This document shows, in pieces, positions 6,714 through 14,041 of a stretch of 16,044 nucleotides of DNA. The DNA is from Gammaproteobacteria bacterium. GTDB lineage: Bacteria > Pseudomonadota > Gammaproteobacteria > Xanthomonadales > Xanthomonadaceae. The notes under the pieces were generated by a model that was not told the DNA's origin, searched no databases, and saw nothing but the letters and a program-made list of their open reading frames with translations. Position numbers and translations under genes: made by a program. The DNA is taken from assembly GCA_030431185.1 (NCBI GenBank), contig JAUIJO010000043.1, positions 1-16,044 on the forward strand, read 5' to 3'. Position 1 is the first letter of the stretch; each line of letters begins with the position of its first letter.

Positions 6714-8432
6714 ATGTACCGACGCCGACCCTACGCTCCCCTCCTCACCCTGTCCTCGCTGGCGACCGGGCTCCTGCTCGGCGGCTGCGCCAGCGCGCCA
6801 CCCGCCGTCGGAGCCAGCCCCGCTGCAGGCTTCCACGTCGACGTCCCCGCGATCCAGCGACCGGACGGCGAGACCGCGGCCTGGTGGTTCCGCGATGGCG
6901 CGGCGCAGGCCGCGGAACGCGGCGCCATGGCCGGCACCGCGCGCAACGTGATCCTCTTCGTCGGCGACGGCATGAGCCTCAACACCGTGGCCGCGGCCCG
7001 CATCCTCGACGGCCAGCGCAAGGGCGGCCCGGGCGAGGAGAATCGCCTGAGCTGGGAGCGCTTTCCGTCGACGGCCCTGAGCCGGACCTACAACACCGAC
7101 AGCCAGACGCCGGATTCGGCGGGCACCATGAGCGCGATGGCGACCGGCGTGAAGACCCGCGCGGGCGTGCTCAGCATCGGCCAGGCGGCGCGGCGACGCG
7201 ATTGCGGCGGGGCCCTCGCCGCTCCCCTGCTGAGCCTGTGGGAGCTGGCCGCGAGCAGCGGGATGGCCACCGGCGTGGTGACCACCGCCCGGGTGACCCA
7301 CGCCACCCCGGCCGCGACGTTCAGCCATTCCGCCGACCGCGACTGGGAATACGACGGCGCCATCCCGGCCGGCGCCGCGGCGGCCGGCTGCATCGACATC
7401 GCCAGGCAACTCGTGGAGACGCCGTTCGCGGACGGCCCGGACGTGCTAATGGGCGGTGGCCGCGCGATGTTCATGCGCGCCGACCAGTCCGACCCCGAGT
7501 ACCCCGGCCTGCACGGCAAGCGTCGCGACGGCCGCGACCTGGTCGCGGCCTGGCAGGCCCGTCACCCCGATGGCACCTACGCCTGGAACAGTGCCCAGTT
7601 GGCCGCCGCGCCCGCCAGCGGGCCCCTGCTCGGCCTGTTCGAACCCAGCCACATGCAGTTCGAACACGACCGGGCCCGGGATGCCGGTGGCGAGCCGAGC
7701 CTGGCCGAGATGACGCGCACCGCCATCTCGCGCCTGAGCGGCTCACCCGAGGGCTACGTCCTGCTCATCGAAGGCGGACGGATCGACCATGCCAACCATT
7801 TCGGCAATGCCCATCGCGCGCTGACCGACACCATCGCGCTCAGCGAAGCGGTCCAGGCGGCGACCGACATGACCTCGGCCGACGACACCCTGGTCCTGGT
7901 CACCGCCGACCATTCGCACACGCTGACCTTCGTCGGCTATCCGGGGCGCGGCAACCCCATCCTCGGCAAGGTCCGCGGCACCTCGGACGAAGACGAGCCC
8001 GATGGCCACCTGGCCACCGACCGGACCGGCCTGCCCTACACCACCCTGAGCTATGCCAACGGGCCGGGCTACGCGGGCGCAAGCGAACTGCAGCCGGAAG
8101 GCCCCAAGCATTTCCCGCACTCGCCCAGGCACTTCGAACAGGCGACCGGCGGCCGCCCCGACCTGACCGACGTCGACACCCAAGACCCCGACTACCTGCA
8201 GGAAGCCCTGGTGCCGACCCAGGACGAAACCCACGGTGGCGACGACGTGGGCCTATGGGCACGTGGTCCCGGCAGCGCCGCGGTGCGCGGCTCGGTCGAG
8301 CAGAACGCGATCTACCACTTCATGCTGCAGGCGACGCCACGGCTGCGACAGGCCCTCTGCGCGCAGGGCGGCTGCGACCGCAACGGCGTGCCCGTGGCCC
8401 TGCCCGACTACGCGCGGTTCAGGGAGCGATAG
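6714..8432 (+). CDS. Alkaline phosphatase (PhoA family), lipoprotein
   Basis: A 572-residue protein with a lipoprotein leader and lipobox LGGC (Cys25). The alkaline phosphatase core is complete: metal ligand Asp85 in FVGDGMS, nucleophile Ser135 in TPDSAGT, His196 and Thr198 in THATPA, Glu353 with Asp358 and His362 in EGGRIDHANH, Asp399 and His400 in TADHSH, and His507 in ETHGGDD. It hydrolyses phosphate monoesters using two zinc and one magnesium ion, supplying inorganic phosphate from the envelope. It resembles the larger eukaryote-like phosphatases more than the 471-residue E. coli PhoA because of the crown-like insertion around 405-490. The ATG at 6714 has no Shine-Dalgarno; a CATAAT at 6678-6683 might be the -10, leaving a very short leader. 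No Pho box was recognised. Confidence 0.93.
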   Translation: MYRRRPYAPLLTLSSLATGLLLGGCASAPPAVGASPAAGFHVDVPAIQRPDGETAAWWFRDGAAQAAERGAMAGTARNVILFVGDGMSLNTVAAARILDGQRKGGPGEENRLSWERFPSTALSRTYNTDSQTPDSAGTMSAMATGVKTRAGVLSIGQAARRRDCGGALAAPLLSLWELAASSGMATGVVTTARVTHATPAATFSHSADRDWEYDGAIPAGAAAAGCIDIARQLVETPFADGPDVLMGGGRAMFMRADQSDPEYPGLHGKRRDGRDLVAAWQARHPDGTYAWNSAQLAAAPASGPLLGLFEPSHMQFEHDRARDAGGEPSLAEMTRTAISRLSGSPEGYVLLIEGGRIDHANHFGNAHRALTDTIALSEAVQAATDMTSADDTLVLVTADHSHTLTFVGYPGRGNPILGKVRGTSDEDEPDGHLATDRTGLPYTTLSYANGPGYAGASELQPEGPKHFPHSPRHFEQATGGRPDLTDVDTQDPDYLQEALVPTQDETHGGDDVGLWARGPGSAAVRGSVEQNAIYHFMLQATPRLRQALCAQGGCDRNGVPVALPDYARFRER

Positions 8433-8434
8433 GA

Positions 8435-8454
8435 GACCGCCCGCCCGGGCGGTC
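8435..8454 (+). terminator. GC hairpin after alkaline phosphatase gene
   Basis: A perfect 8-bp stem (8435-8442 with 8447-8454, four-base loop) begins three bases after the stop codon but has no T tract. The rest of the 148-base gap to the convergent hemJ-like gene holds a second weaker stem (CGTGCCC near 8484 with GGGCACG near 8505) and three short CCTGCGG copies near 8548-8567. A Rho-dependent or RNA-stabilising role is possible. Confidence 0.4.
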
Positions 8455-8580
8455 GCGGCGCCTGCCGGCCTGGCCGCCGGGCGCGTGCCCCCGATGCCCC
8501 GGCGGGCACGATCCCGCGGCGCGCTGCGGATGCTCCCCGGTCACCGACCTGCGGCCTGCGGCCTGCGCGCGCCCTCTCCT

Positions 8581-9003
8581 TCAGAACGGTTTGGCCAGCA
8601 CCAGCCAGACCACGCCGACCAGCAGCAGCACCGGCAATTCGTTGAACCAGCGCAACGCCTTCGCCGAGGGCAACGCCCGCCCCTTGTCGACGCCCTTGAG
8701 CCAACGCCCGGTAACGATGAAGTGGGCCAGGATCACCGCCACCAGCAGCAGCTTGGCGTGCAGCCAGCCGCCGCTCATGCCGAAATGCAGCCACAAGGCC
8801 AGGCCGAACGCGACCGCGACGCCGAACATCACGTGGCCGAAGCGGTACAGCCGCCGCCCCATCAACACCAGCCGCGCACGCACCTCCGGCGCATCGCCGG
8901 CCTCGGCCAGGTTGACCAGTATCCGCGGCAGGTAGAACACCGACGCCATCCAGGCGATCACGAACACGAGATGGGCGGTCTTGGTGATGAGGTAGGGGGT
9001 CAT
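8581..9003 (-). CDS. hemJ: HemJ-like membrane protein (UPF0093/CopD superfamily)
   Basis: A 140-residue protein with four predicted membrane helices (about 5-27, 55-74, 80-100, 120-138). Family features are visible: the first helix with His11 in KTAHLVFVIAWMA followed by FYLPRILV; the conserved GWLHAKLLLV at 79-88 with Lys84; and the C-terminal NELPVLLLVGVVWLVLAKPF. HemJ is the oxygen-independent protoporphyrinogen IX oxidase that uses heme-ligating His in the membrane, and this is the likely role. Related CopD-type proteins are an alternative. The ATG at 9003 has no Shine-Dalgarno; a GTG at 9009 is in frame. The start codon is only seven bases from a GGGGAAT repeat tract, so its promoter and leader must be inside or beyond the repeat. 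Confidence 0.82.
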   Translation of the reverse strand: MTPYLITKTAHLVFVIAWMASVFYLPRILVNLAEAGDAPEVRARLVLMGRRLYRFGHVMFGVAVAFGLALWLHFGMSGGWLHAKLLLVAVILAHFIVTGRWLKGVDKGRALPSAKALRWFNELPVLLLVGVVWLVLAKPF

Positions 9004-9009
9004 GGGCAC

Positions 9010-9058
9010 GGGAATGGGGAATGGGGAATGGGGAATGGGGAATGGGGAATGGGGAGGG
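9010..9058. repeat. GGGGAAT heptamer tandem repeat (left arm)
   Basis: About six and a half head-to-tail copies of the seven-base unit GGGGAAT with no interruptions until the last unit (GGGGAGG). The tract lies directly upstream of the hemJ-like start codon. Heptamers shift frame on copy change, so any translation reading through it would be phase-sensitive. Confidence 0.95.
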
Positions 9059-9125
9059 ACGTCGCATACCGGCTTTGGCTTTGGCTCTGGCCTTGCCTAT
9101 TCCCCATTCCCCATTCTCGATTCCC
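9010..9125. repeat. Composite inverted repeat: heptamer arms around GGCTTT-rich loop
   Basis: The left heptamer array (9010-9058) is matched by an inverted array ATTCCCC at 9099-9125, giving up to about 27 paired bases with two mismatches. The 40-base centre contains imperfect hexamer copies of GGCTTT (9071-9092). Composite elements of this appearance recur between genes in xanthomonad genomes and give spurious MGNGEWGMGNGEW peptides. Whether it is a known named family would need a genome search. Confidence 0.8.
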
Positions 9126-9206
9126 GCGCGCTCCAGCGCGCCAGCGCGCCAGCCCCCGCAGCGCTAGCATGCCACGTCCCGGCCCGGCTTCCCCTGGAAC
9201 CCCTCG

Positions 9207-9815
9207 ATGAGCAAACAGTACGACCGCCACTATTTCGAACGCTGGTATCGCGATCCCGCGCTGAAGGATGCGGCGATCGGGGGGCGGGCGCGGCTGGCGC
9301 GCAAGGTGGCCATGGCGGTGGCGACCGCCGAGTACCACCTCGAGCGTCCGCTCCGCTCGGTGCTCGACATCGGCTGTGGCGAGGGCGCGTGGCGGGCACC
9401 GCTGCTCAGGTTGCGCCCCCGGGCGAGCTACCTCGGGTTCGACAGCAGCGAATACGCGGTGTCGCGGCATGGGCGGCGTCGCCAGCTCCACCTCGCTGCG
9501 TTCGGCGATTTCGAGTACCTGCGGCCCTGCCCCCCGGCGGACCTCCTCGTCTGCAGCGACGTGATGCACTACCTGGAGGCCCGCGAACTCGACCGCGGCC
9601 TGCCGGGCCTGGCCGACCTCTGCGGCGGGGTGGCCTTCCTGGAGACCTTCACCCGCGAGGACGGCATCGACGGCGATACCGAGGGCTTCAAGCGCCGCCC
9701 GGCGCGGTTCTACCGGCAGCGTTTCGAAGCGGCCGGCTTCACGCCCCTGGGCTCGCACCTCTGGCTCTCGCCTGCGCTTTCCGGGGCGACCACCGCGCTG
9801 GAGCGCCCGGCCTGA
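9207..9815 (+). CDS. Class I SAM-dependent methyltransferase
   Basis: A 202-residue protein with a Rossmann methyltransferase core. Motif I is SVLDIGCGEGAW at 51-62, which binds S-adenosylmethionine. An acidic residue after strand two is Asp79 in YLGFDSSEYAV, and the post-motif DLLVCSDVMHYLE segment corresponds to motif II. A short helical cap (residues 1-45, rich in Arg and Tyr) precedes the core. The acceptor cannot be told: the fold serves small molecules, lipids or proteins. The start at 9207 has a GGA ten bases upstream, only modest support. It is separated by 158 bases from the PHA depolymerase gene on the same strand. The gap in between holds GC-rich palindromic patches but no convincing promoter or further gene. 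Confidence 0.85.
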   Translation: MSKQYDRHYFERWYRDPALKDAAIGGRARLARKVAMAVATAEYHLERPLRSVLDIGCGEGAWRAPLLRLRPRASYLGFDSSEYAVSRHGRRRQLHLAAFGDFEYLRPCPPADLLVCSDVMHYLEARELDRGLPGLADLCGGVAFLETFTREDGIDGDTEGFKRRPARFYRQRFEAAGFTPLGSHLWLSPALSGATTALERPA

Positions 9816-9973
9816 GCCGGGTCCGCCCGGGCCCCGCCGGCAGGCTGGATGTCCCCCGCCGACCAGTTCACAAACATGTCCCGGGCCTCGGGTATGCTGC
9901 GTCGCAACAGATGCAGCCCCCGGCATTCGTCCGACGGACGCCCGGGAGATTCACGGCGGGAGACCACGATCCG

Positions 9974-11221
9974 ATGATGCTTTACCAGATGCACGAGTTC
10001 GGCCGCGCATGGATGGCCCCGGTCACGTATTGGGCGGATGCCAGTGCCAAGATGTTCGGCGCTCCGGGCAGTTGGCTGTCGAACATGCCCGGTGCCGCGC
10101 GCGCCGCGGCCGGCTACGAACTCCTGTACCGCATCGGCAAGGATTACGAAAAGCCGGAGTTCGGCATCCATTCGCTGGACATCGATGGCGACATCTTCCC
10201 GGTCGTCGAACGCGAGATGGCGCGCAAGCCGTTCTGCCGCCTGTTGCGATTCAAGCGCTTCACCGACGACGCCGGCAACCTGAAGGAACTCAAGGACGAC
10301 CCGCCGGTGCTGGTGGTCGCTCCGCTCTCGGGCCACCACGCGACCCTGCTGCGCGACACCGTGCGTACCCTGCTGCGCGACCACAAGGTCTACATCACCG
10401 ACTGGATCGACGCGCGCATGGTGCCCACCACGGAGGGCGACTTCACCCTGGACGACTATGTCGCCTACATCCAGGAATTCATCCGCCAGATCGGCGCCGC
10501 CGACCTGCACGTGATCAGCGTCTGCCAGCCCACCGTGCCGGTGCTCGCGGCGATCTCGCTGATGGCGCAGAAGGGCGAGCCCACGCCCCGCTCGATGGTG
10601 ATGATGGGCGGGCCGATCGATACCCGGCAGAGCCCGACGGCGGTGAACAACCTGGCCACCGAGAAGCCCTTCTGGTGGTTCCAGAACACCGTCATCCATC
10701 CGGTGCCGGCGAACTATCCGGGCCATGGCCGCCAGGTCTACCCGGGGTTCCTGCAGCACATGGGCTTCATGGCGATGAACCCGGAGCGCCACGCGCAGTC
10801 GCACTGGGACTTCTACCAGGACCTGCTCAAGGGCGATCTCGACGACGCGGAGTCGCACCGCCGCTTCTACGACGAGTACAACGCCGTGCTCGACATGCCC
10901 GCCGAGTACTATCTCGACACCATCCGCGTGGTCTTCCAGGAGCACCTGTTGCCGCGCGGCGAGTGGGACGTGGATGGGGTGCGCGTGGACCCCTCCGCGA
11001 TCACCGGCACCGCCCTGCTGACCATCGAGGGTGAACTCGACGACATCTCCGGACAGGGCCAGACCCGCGCCGCCCACGACCTGTGCACCGGCATCGCGAA
11101 GACGGACGCCCACCACATCGAAGTCAAGGGCGCGGGCCACTACGGCATCTTCAGCGGGCGCCGCTGGCGCACCCAGGTCTACCCGAAGGTGCGGGACTTC
11201 ATCGCGCGCTACTCCCCCTGA
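9974..11221 (+). CDS. phaZ: Intracellular polyhydroxyalkanoate depolymerase
   Basis: A 415-residue cytoplasmic protein without signal peptide. It has an alpha/beta-hydrolase core and the intracellular PHB depolymerase hallmark: the nucleophile elbow S-V-C-Q-P, with Cys184 in place of serine. Asp356 or Asp357 in EGELDDISG and His389 in GAGHYGIFSG complete the triad. Other family segments include the N-terminal MLYQMHEFGRAWMAP, PLSGHHATLLRDTV and DYVAYIQEF. Length and spacing match the PhaZ1 type of Ralstonia (triad 183/355/388). It mobilises stored polyhydroxybutyrate granules. ATG at 9974 is followed by a second ATG; GGGAG lies about 13 bases upstream. No PHA synthase or phasin gene is in the window. 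Transcription stops at the strong hairpin downstream. Confidence 0.93.
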   Translation: MMLYQMHEFGRAWMAPVTYWADASAKMFGAPGSWLSNMPGAARAAAGYELLYRIGKDYEKPEFGIHSLDIDGDIFPVVEREMARKPFCRLLRFKRFTDDAGNLKELKDDPPVLVVAPLSGHHATLLRDTVRTLLRDHKVYITDWIDARMVPTTEGDFTLDDYVAYIQEFIRQIGAADLHVISVCQPTVPVLAAISLMAQKGEPTPRSMVMMGGPIDTRQSPTAVNNLATEKPFWWFQNTVIHPVPANYPGHGRQVYPGFLQHMGFMAMNPERHAQSHWDFYQDLLKGDLDDAESHRRFYDEYNAVLDMPAEYYLDTIRVVFQEHLLPRGEWDVDGVRVDPSAITGTALLTIEGELDDISGQGQTRAAHDLCTGIAKTDAHHIEVKGAGHYGIFSGRRWRTQVYPKVRDFIARYSP

Positions 11222-11244
11222 CCCCCGCCCCTCCCGCAAGTCCG

Positions 11245-11283
11245 AAAAAAAAAGAGCCCCGCGAGCGCGGGGCTCTTTCTTTA
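11245..11283. terminator. Strong bidirectional terminator
   Basis: A stem of 12-13 bp (11251-11263 with 11266-11278) has a run of nine A on its left and TTTCTTT on its right, so it works on both strands. It serves phaZ on the plus strand and the small secreted protein gene on the minus strand. Confidence 0.92.
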
Positions 11284-11330
11284 CGTGGACATTGCCCGTG
11301 CCGCGGTGCCACGGGCTTCGCGTCGCGGCG

Positions 11331-11549
11331 CTACATGTCGACGGCGCAGCCCTGGCTGAAGGACCTGTCCGGGGTCCGGGTGCCCCAGCTGCCGTCCAGC
11401 TCGCCGCAGCCGGCGGTCCACTGGCCGACGAGGGCGCCCTCTTCGTCGTAGTAGTTCCACGTGCCCTGCCAGGAGGCCGTGGCCGCGAAAGACACGGCGG
11501 CCAGCAGGGCCACGCTCAGGGTGACGGCAACGATCCGGGTACGACGCAT
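11331..11549 (-). CDS. Small secreted protein with two cysteines (DUF6289-like)
   Basis: A 72-residue protein: a basic start, a hydrophobic signal segment (5-21), and a likely cleavage after SFA or ATA (around residues 22-25). The mature part of about 48 residues is WQGTWNYYDEEGALVGQW, then a Gly-rich region with Cys48 and Cys68, which could pair. The pattern Y-Y, VG, Cys, then W-G-x-x-T-P and a last Cys resembles small DUF6289-type exported proteins; that assignment is from recall and is tentative. The start at 11549 has a good AAGGAG Shine-Dalgarno. It is monocistronic, ends at the bidirectional terminator and has no obvious partner. Function is unknown. Confidence 0.8.
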   Translation of the reverse strand: MRRTRIVAVTLSVALLAAVSFAATASWQGTWNYYDEEGALVGQWTAGCGELDGSWGTRTPDRSFSQGCAVDM

Positions 11550-11653
11550 GGCGGTTCTCCTTCAATGGAATGGTCTCCCCCCGCTGCCATACTGGACCGG
11601 CGGTCCGGCAACTTCCGGTACCGCCGGCACAGTGCGGGGGCCGGGGGCGCCAT

Positions 11654-12565
11654 TCAGACCCGCCGGGAGCCCTTGACCAGCAGCAACTTCGCCCACTGGG
11701 CATGCAGGTGGCCAATGCCCCGCGCGACATGCAGGGTGACGAAGAACAGCAGGACACCCAGCGCCATCGCCAGCACCGACTTCCAGAGCGTGACGTCGCC
11801 GGTGAGCAGGACGCCATCGAGGTAGACATGGGCGTCGTAGCCGAAGGCCAGCACCACCGGCAACGCGATCAGCGACAGGGACACGCTCAGCAGCGTCACC
11901 GCGATGGTGAAGTAGGCGATGCCCAGCGGCAGCATCAACAGCATGTAGAGGAAGGTACCCCAGGTGCGCGGATCGGTGAACATCTCCTTGATCCGCTCCG
12001 TCCACGGCGCCCCGTGCGCGCTGTACAGCGGCCGTCGCGGCATGCGCTCGCCAAGCATCACCTCGACCAGCCGGCCTTCGACCAGCGCCAGCGCGCGCAC
12101 CGAGCCGATGAACAGGATCAGCAGCGGAAGCCCGATGACCAGCACGAGCAGGCCGGCCGAGACCGAGGCCCCGGTGACGATCCAGCTGAAGTAGAAGATG
12201 CCGGTCGCCAGCGACAGGAGCATGTAGAACAGGGCCGCGTAGGTGCGCGGCTCGGCGGCGACACCGAAGAACCGGCCCGCCAGGGAGCGATGCGGGCGCG
12301 GCGGTGGCGGCCGCAGCGCGGTCTGCACCTTGACCTCGGTGTCGCGGTAGATCCCGGCGACCTCGTCCGGGGCGCCGTAGCTGCCGGCCACGGCGGAGAT
12401 CACCTCGGCCTCGGTCTTGCCCGGGCTTTCGGCGAGTTCGGCCCGCAGGTATTCCTCGGCGTCGTAGAGGGCGTCCTGGACCATCGCCGGGTCGGCATCG
12501 GACAGGGCCCGCCGCAACTGGTCGAGGTACTGGGGAATGGTGGTGGGGAGCGTGGCGGTGTTCAT
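11654..12565 (-). CDS. HAAS-domain, sensor-type (PF13796-like) membrane protein
   Basis: A 303-residue protein. Residues 10-75 are a HAAS/DUF1700-type helical domain (PQYLDQLRRAL, DALYDAEEYLRAEL, VISAVAGSYGAPDEVA). A Pro-rich linker (85-93) leads to a membrane part with about five to six helices matching the putative sensor fold. The membrane part holds a visible internal repeat: EPRTYAALFYMLLSLATGIF at 105-124 and DPRTWGTFLYMLLMLPLGIA at 198-217. Such proteins are commonly encoded right after PadR regulators and are thought to sense membrane or envelope stress. The start (12565) overlaps the PadR stop by four bases (ATGA), so the genes are co-translated. The ligand is unknown. Confidence 0.85.
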   Translation of the reverse strand: MNTATLPTTIPQYLDQLRRALSDADPAMVQDALYDAEEYLRAELAESPGKTEAEVISAVAGSYGAPDEVAGIYRDTEVKVQTALRPPPPRPHRSLAGRFFGVAAEPRTYAALFYMLLSLATGIFYFSWIVTGASVSAGLLVLVIGLPLLILFIGSVRALALVEGRLVEVMLGERMPRRPLYSAHGAPWTERIKEMFTDPRTWGTFLYMLLMLPLGIAYFTIAVTLLSVSLSLIALPVVLAFGYDAHVYLDGVLLTGDVTLWKSVLAMALGVLLFFVTLHVARGIGHLHAQWAKLLLVKGSRRV

Positions 12566-12927
12566 TCCGGGATTGCCTCCAGGACGGTATCGACGGAGTC
12601 GCGGGTCGCACGCCAGGCGGCGACCCAGTCACGCAGGGCGTCGCGCCCGGCGTCGGTGATCTGGTAATAACGGCGCGGGGGGCCCGACACCGAGGGCCCG
12701 ACGTGGCTGTCGAGCAGCCCGGCGGCGCCCAGGTTGCGGAGCACCGGGTACAACGCACTCTGCTTGCCGCTGAGCACCCCCGCGCCTTCCCGCTCGAGCC
12801 GCTTGGCGATCTGGTAGCCGTACATCGGCGCCTCGGCAGAGGCGACCACGGCCAGCAGGGTCAATGAGACGGTCCCCGAGCTGAGTTCTTTCTGGAATTT
12901 CCGGAGCTGGGCTTCCAGGTCGGTCAT
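12562..12927 (-). CDS. PadR-family transcriptional regulator
   Basis: A 121-residue protein with the PadR winged helix: LLAVVASAEAPMYGYQIAKR (25-43), then SALYPVLRNLGAAGLLDSH (57-75) as the recognition helix region, and a wing with RRYYQITDAGRDAL. A C-terminal helix (99-118) would be the dimerisation part. The ATG at 12927 has GGAGG five bases upstream and beats the in-frame GTG at 12939. PadR proteins usually repress their own operon and release on ligand. The gene overlaps the downstream sensor gene by four bases, and the AT-rich region upstream is the expected operator site. Confidence 0.92.
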   Translation of the reverse strand: MTDLEAQLRKFQKELSSGTVSLTLLAVVASAEAPMYGYQIAKRLEREGAGVLSGKQSALYPVLRNLGAAGLLDSHVGPSVSGPPRRYYQITDAGRDALRDWVAAWRATRDSVDTVLEAIPE

Positions 12928-12985
12928 CGCGGCCTCCACCCGTCGGGATGACGGTCTGCTGCTTCGGAGTCAACACTATTGGTTT

Positions 12986-13015
12986 ATTATGTATAGCGAA
13001 TGTGCCGCTAGTCAT
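12986..13015 (-). promoter_or_regulatory. Promoter and likely operator of padR-sensor operon
   Basis: Minus-strand ATGACT (13010-13015) and CATAAT (12986-12991) with an 18-base spacer match four and five of six sigma-70 bases. They sit in a clearly AT-rich island (about 12970-13000) in an otherwise GC-rich region. ACA and TGT ends 20 bases apart around 12973-12992, and a TAGCG/CGCTA inverted repeat at 12994-13010, are possible binding half-sites for the PadR protein. The exact operator is inferred. Confidence 0.5.
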
Positions 13016-13090
13016 GCCTGCCCGGGCCCGGCTGGTCGCGGGGAGCGGGCTGGGCCAGAATCGGCCGTTCATGCCGAATGGAGTCCCCTC

Positions 13091-14020
13091 GTGCCCAAGA
13101 CGACCCTGCCGTCCGCCGCCCTGCTCGCCTGCTGCGCCCTGGCCGCGATGCCCGCCCTCGCGCAGGACGGGGCCGCGACGCCCTACCGCTCGATGGGCGA
13201 GATCCTGGAAGACTCGGCGGCGTCCGACTGGCGCCGCCCCGACCCGGCGGACACGCTCTACCTGGAACTCGACAGCGGCCGGGTGGTGATCGAGCTGGCG
13301 CCGGATTTCGCTCCGCGCCACGTCGCCAACATCCGCACGCTCGCCCGCGAGGGCTACTGGGACGGCATGAGCATCAACCGCTCGCAGGACAACTTCGTGG
13401 TGCAATGGGGCGATCCGGACGGCGAAAGCGACCACCCCAAGCCGCTCGGAAGCGCCGACGCGAAGCTTCCGGCCGAATTCGACCGTCCCGGCAAGGGGCT
13501 CGACTTCCACGCCCTGCCCGACCCCGACGGCTGGGCAGCGCAGACCGGCTTCGCCGAGGGCTTCCCGGCCGCGCGGGATCCGGACGAGGGCCGCGCCTGG
13601 CTGGCCCACTGCTACGGCATGGTCGGCGCCGGCCGCGCGATGGAGGCCGACTCGAGCAATGGCAGCGAGCTGTACGTCGTCACCGGCCAGTCGCCGCGCC
13701 AGCTCGACCGCAACATCACCGTGGTCGGGCGCGTCATAGAGGGCATCGAACTGCTGTCGGTGCTGCCGCGCGGCACCGGGCCGCTGGGCTTCTACGAGGA
13801 AGCGGGCCAGCGCGTGCCGATCCGCGCGATCCACCTCGCGTCCGAAGTCCCCGAAGCCGAACGCAGCGCGATCGAAGTGCTGCGCAGCGACACGCCCCTG
13901 TTCGACGAACTGGTGGAGGCACGGCGCAACCGCCGCGACGGGTGGTACAAACGCCCGGCCGGGCACATCGACCTGTGCAACATCCCGCTGCCCAGTCGCA
14001 AGGTCGAAGGCTCGCCCTGA
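13091..14020 (+). CDS. Exported divergent cyclophilin-type peptidyl-prolyl isomerase
   Basis: A 309-residue protein. The signal peptide ends around ALAQ (residue 24). The cyclophilin domain spans about 55-250: LELDSGRVVIELAPDFAPRH (58-77), then NRSQDNFVVQWGD (96-108) with Arg97 and Gln105 at the catalytic-loop positions, then GMVGAGRAMEADSSNGSELY (176-195), and LDRNITVVGRVIEGIELL (205-222). Between the second and third blocks there is an extra segment (about 110-170) longer than in classic cyclophilins. The C-terminal 50 residues form a charged tail. It probably assists folding in the periplasm. The GTG start at 13091 has GGAG about eight bases upstream. It diverges from padR and converges on the speG-like gene with a 21-base gap. 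Confidence 0.87.
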   Translation: MPKTTLPSAALLACCALAAMPALAQDGAATPYRSMGEILEDSAASDWRRPDPADTLYLELDSGRVVIELAPDFAPRHVANIRTLAREGYWDGMSINRSQDNFVVQWGDPDGESDHPKPLGSADAKLPAEFDRPGKGLDFHALPDPDGWAAQTGFAEGFPAARDPDEGRAWLAHCYGMVGAGRAMEADSSNGSELYVVTGQSPRQLDRNITVVGRVIEGIELLSVLPRGTGPLGFYEEAGQRVPIRAIHLASEVPEAERSAIEVLRSDTPLFDELVEARRNRRDGWYKRPAGHIDLCNIPLPSRKVEGSP

Positions 14021-14041
14021 CGCGGGGGCCGCCGCGCGCGC

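Noticed and set aside
6884..8935. A 683-residue plus-strand frame overlapping the alkaline phosphatase
   Set aside because: It is a +2 shadow rich in Arg, Pro and Gly with no motif; the phosphatase frame has all metal and nucleophile residues.
9002..9130. Reading frames encoding MGNGEWGMGNGEW-type peptides
   Set aside because: These are translations of the heptamer repeat, not proteins; the repeat is an intergenic DNA element.
9002..11221. A 739-residue plus-strand frame joining the repeat and the PHA depolymerase
   Set aside because: The depolymerase begins at 9974 by family alignment; the upstream part runs out of frame through the methyltransferase gene and the repeat.
9710..11239. A 509-residue minus-strand reading frame opposite the PHA depolymerase
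   Set aside because: It has His- and Val-rich low-complexity translation and lies antisense to a gene with a full catalytic triad.
11570..12667. A 365-residue plus-strand reading frame opposite the sensor gene
   Set aside because: Its Arg-, Gln- and His-rich translation is typical of an antisense shadow; the minus-strand sensor has clear domains and a coupled start.
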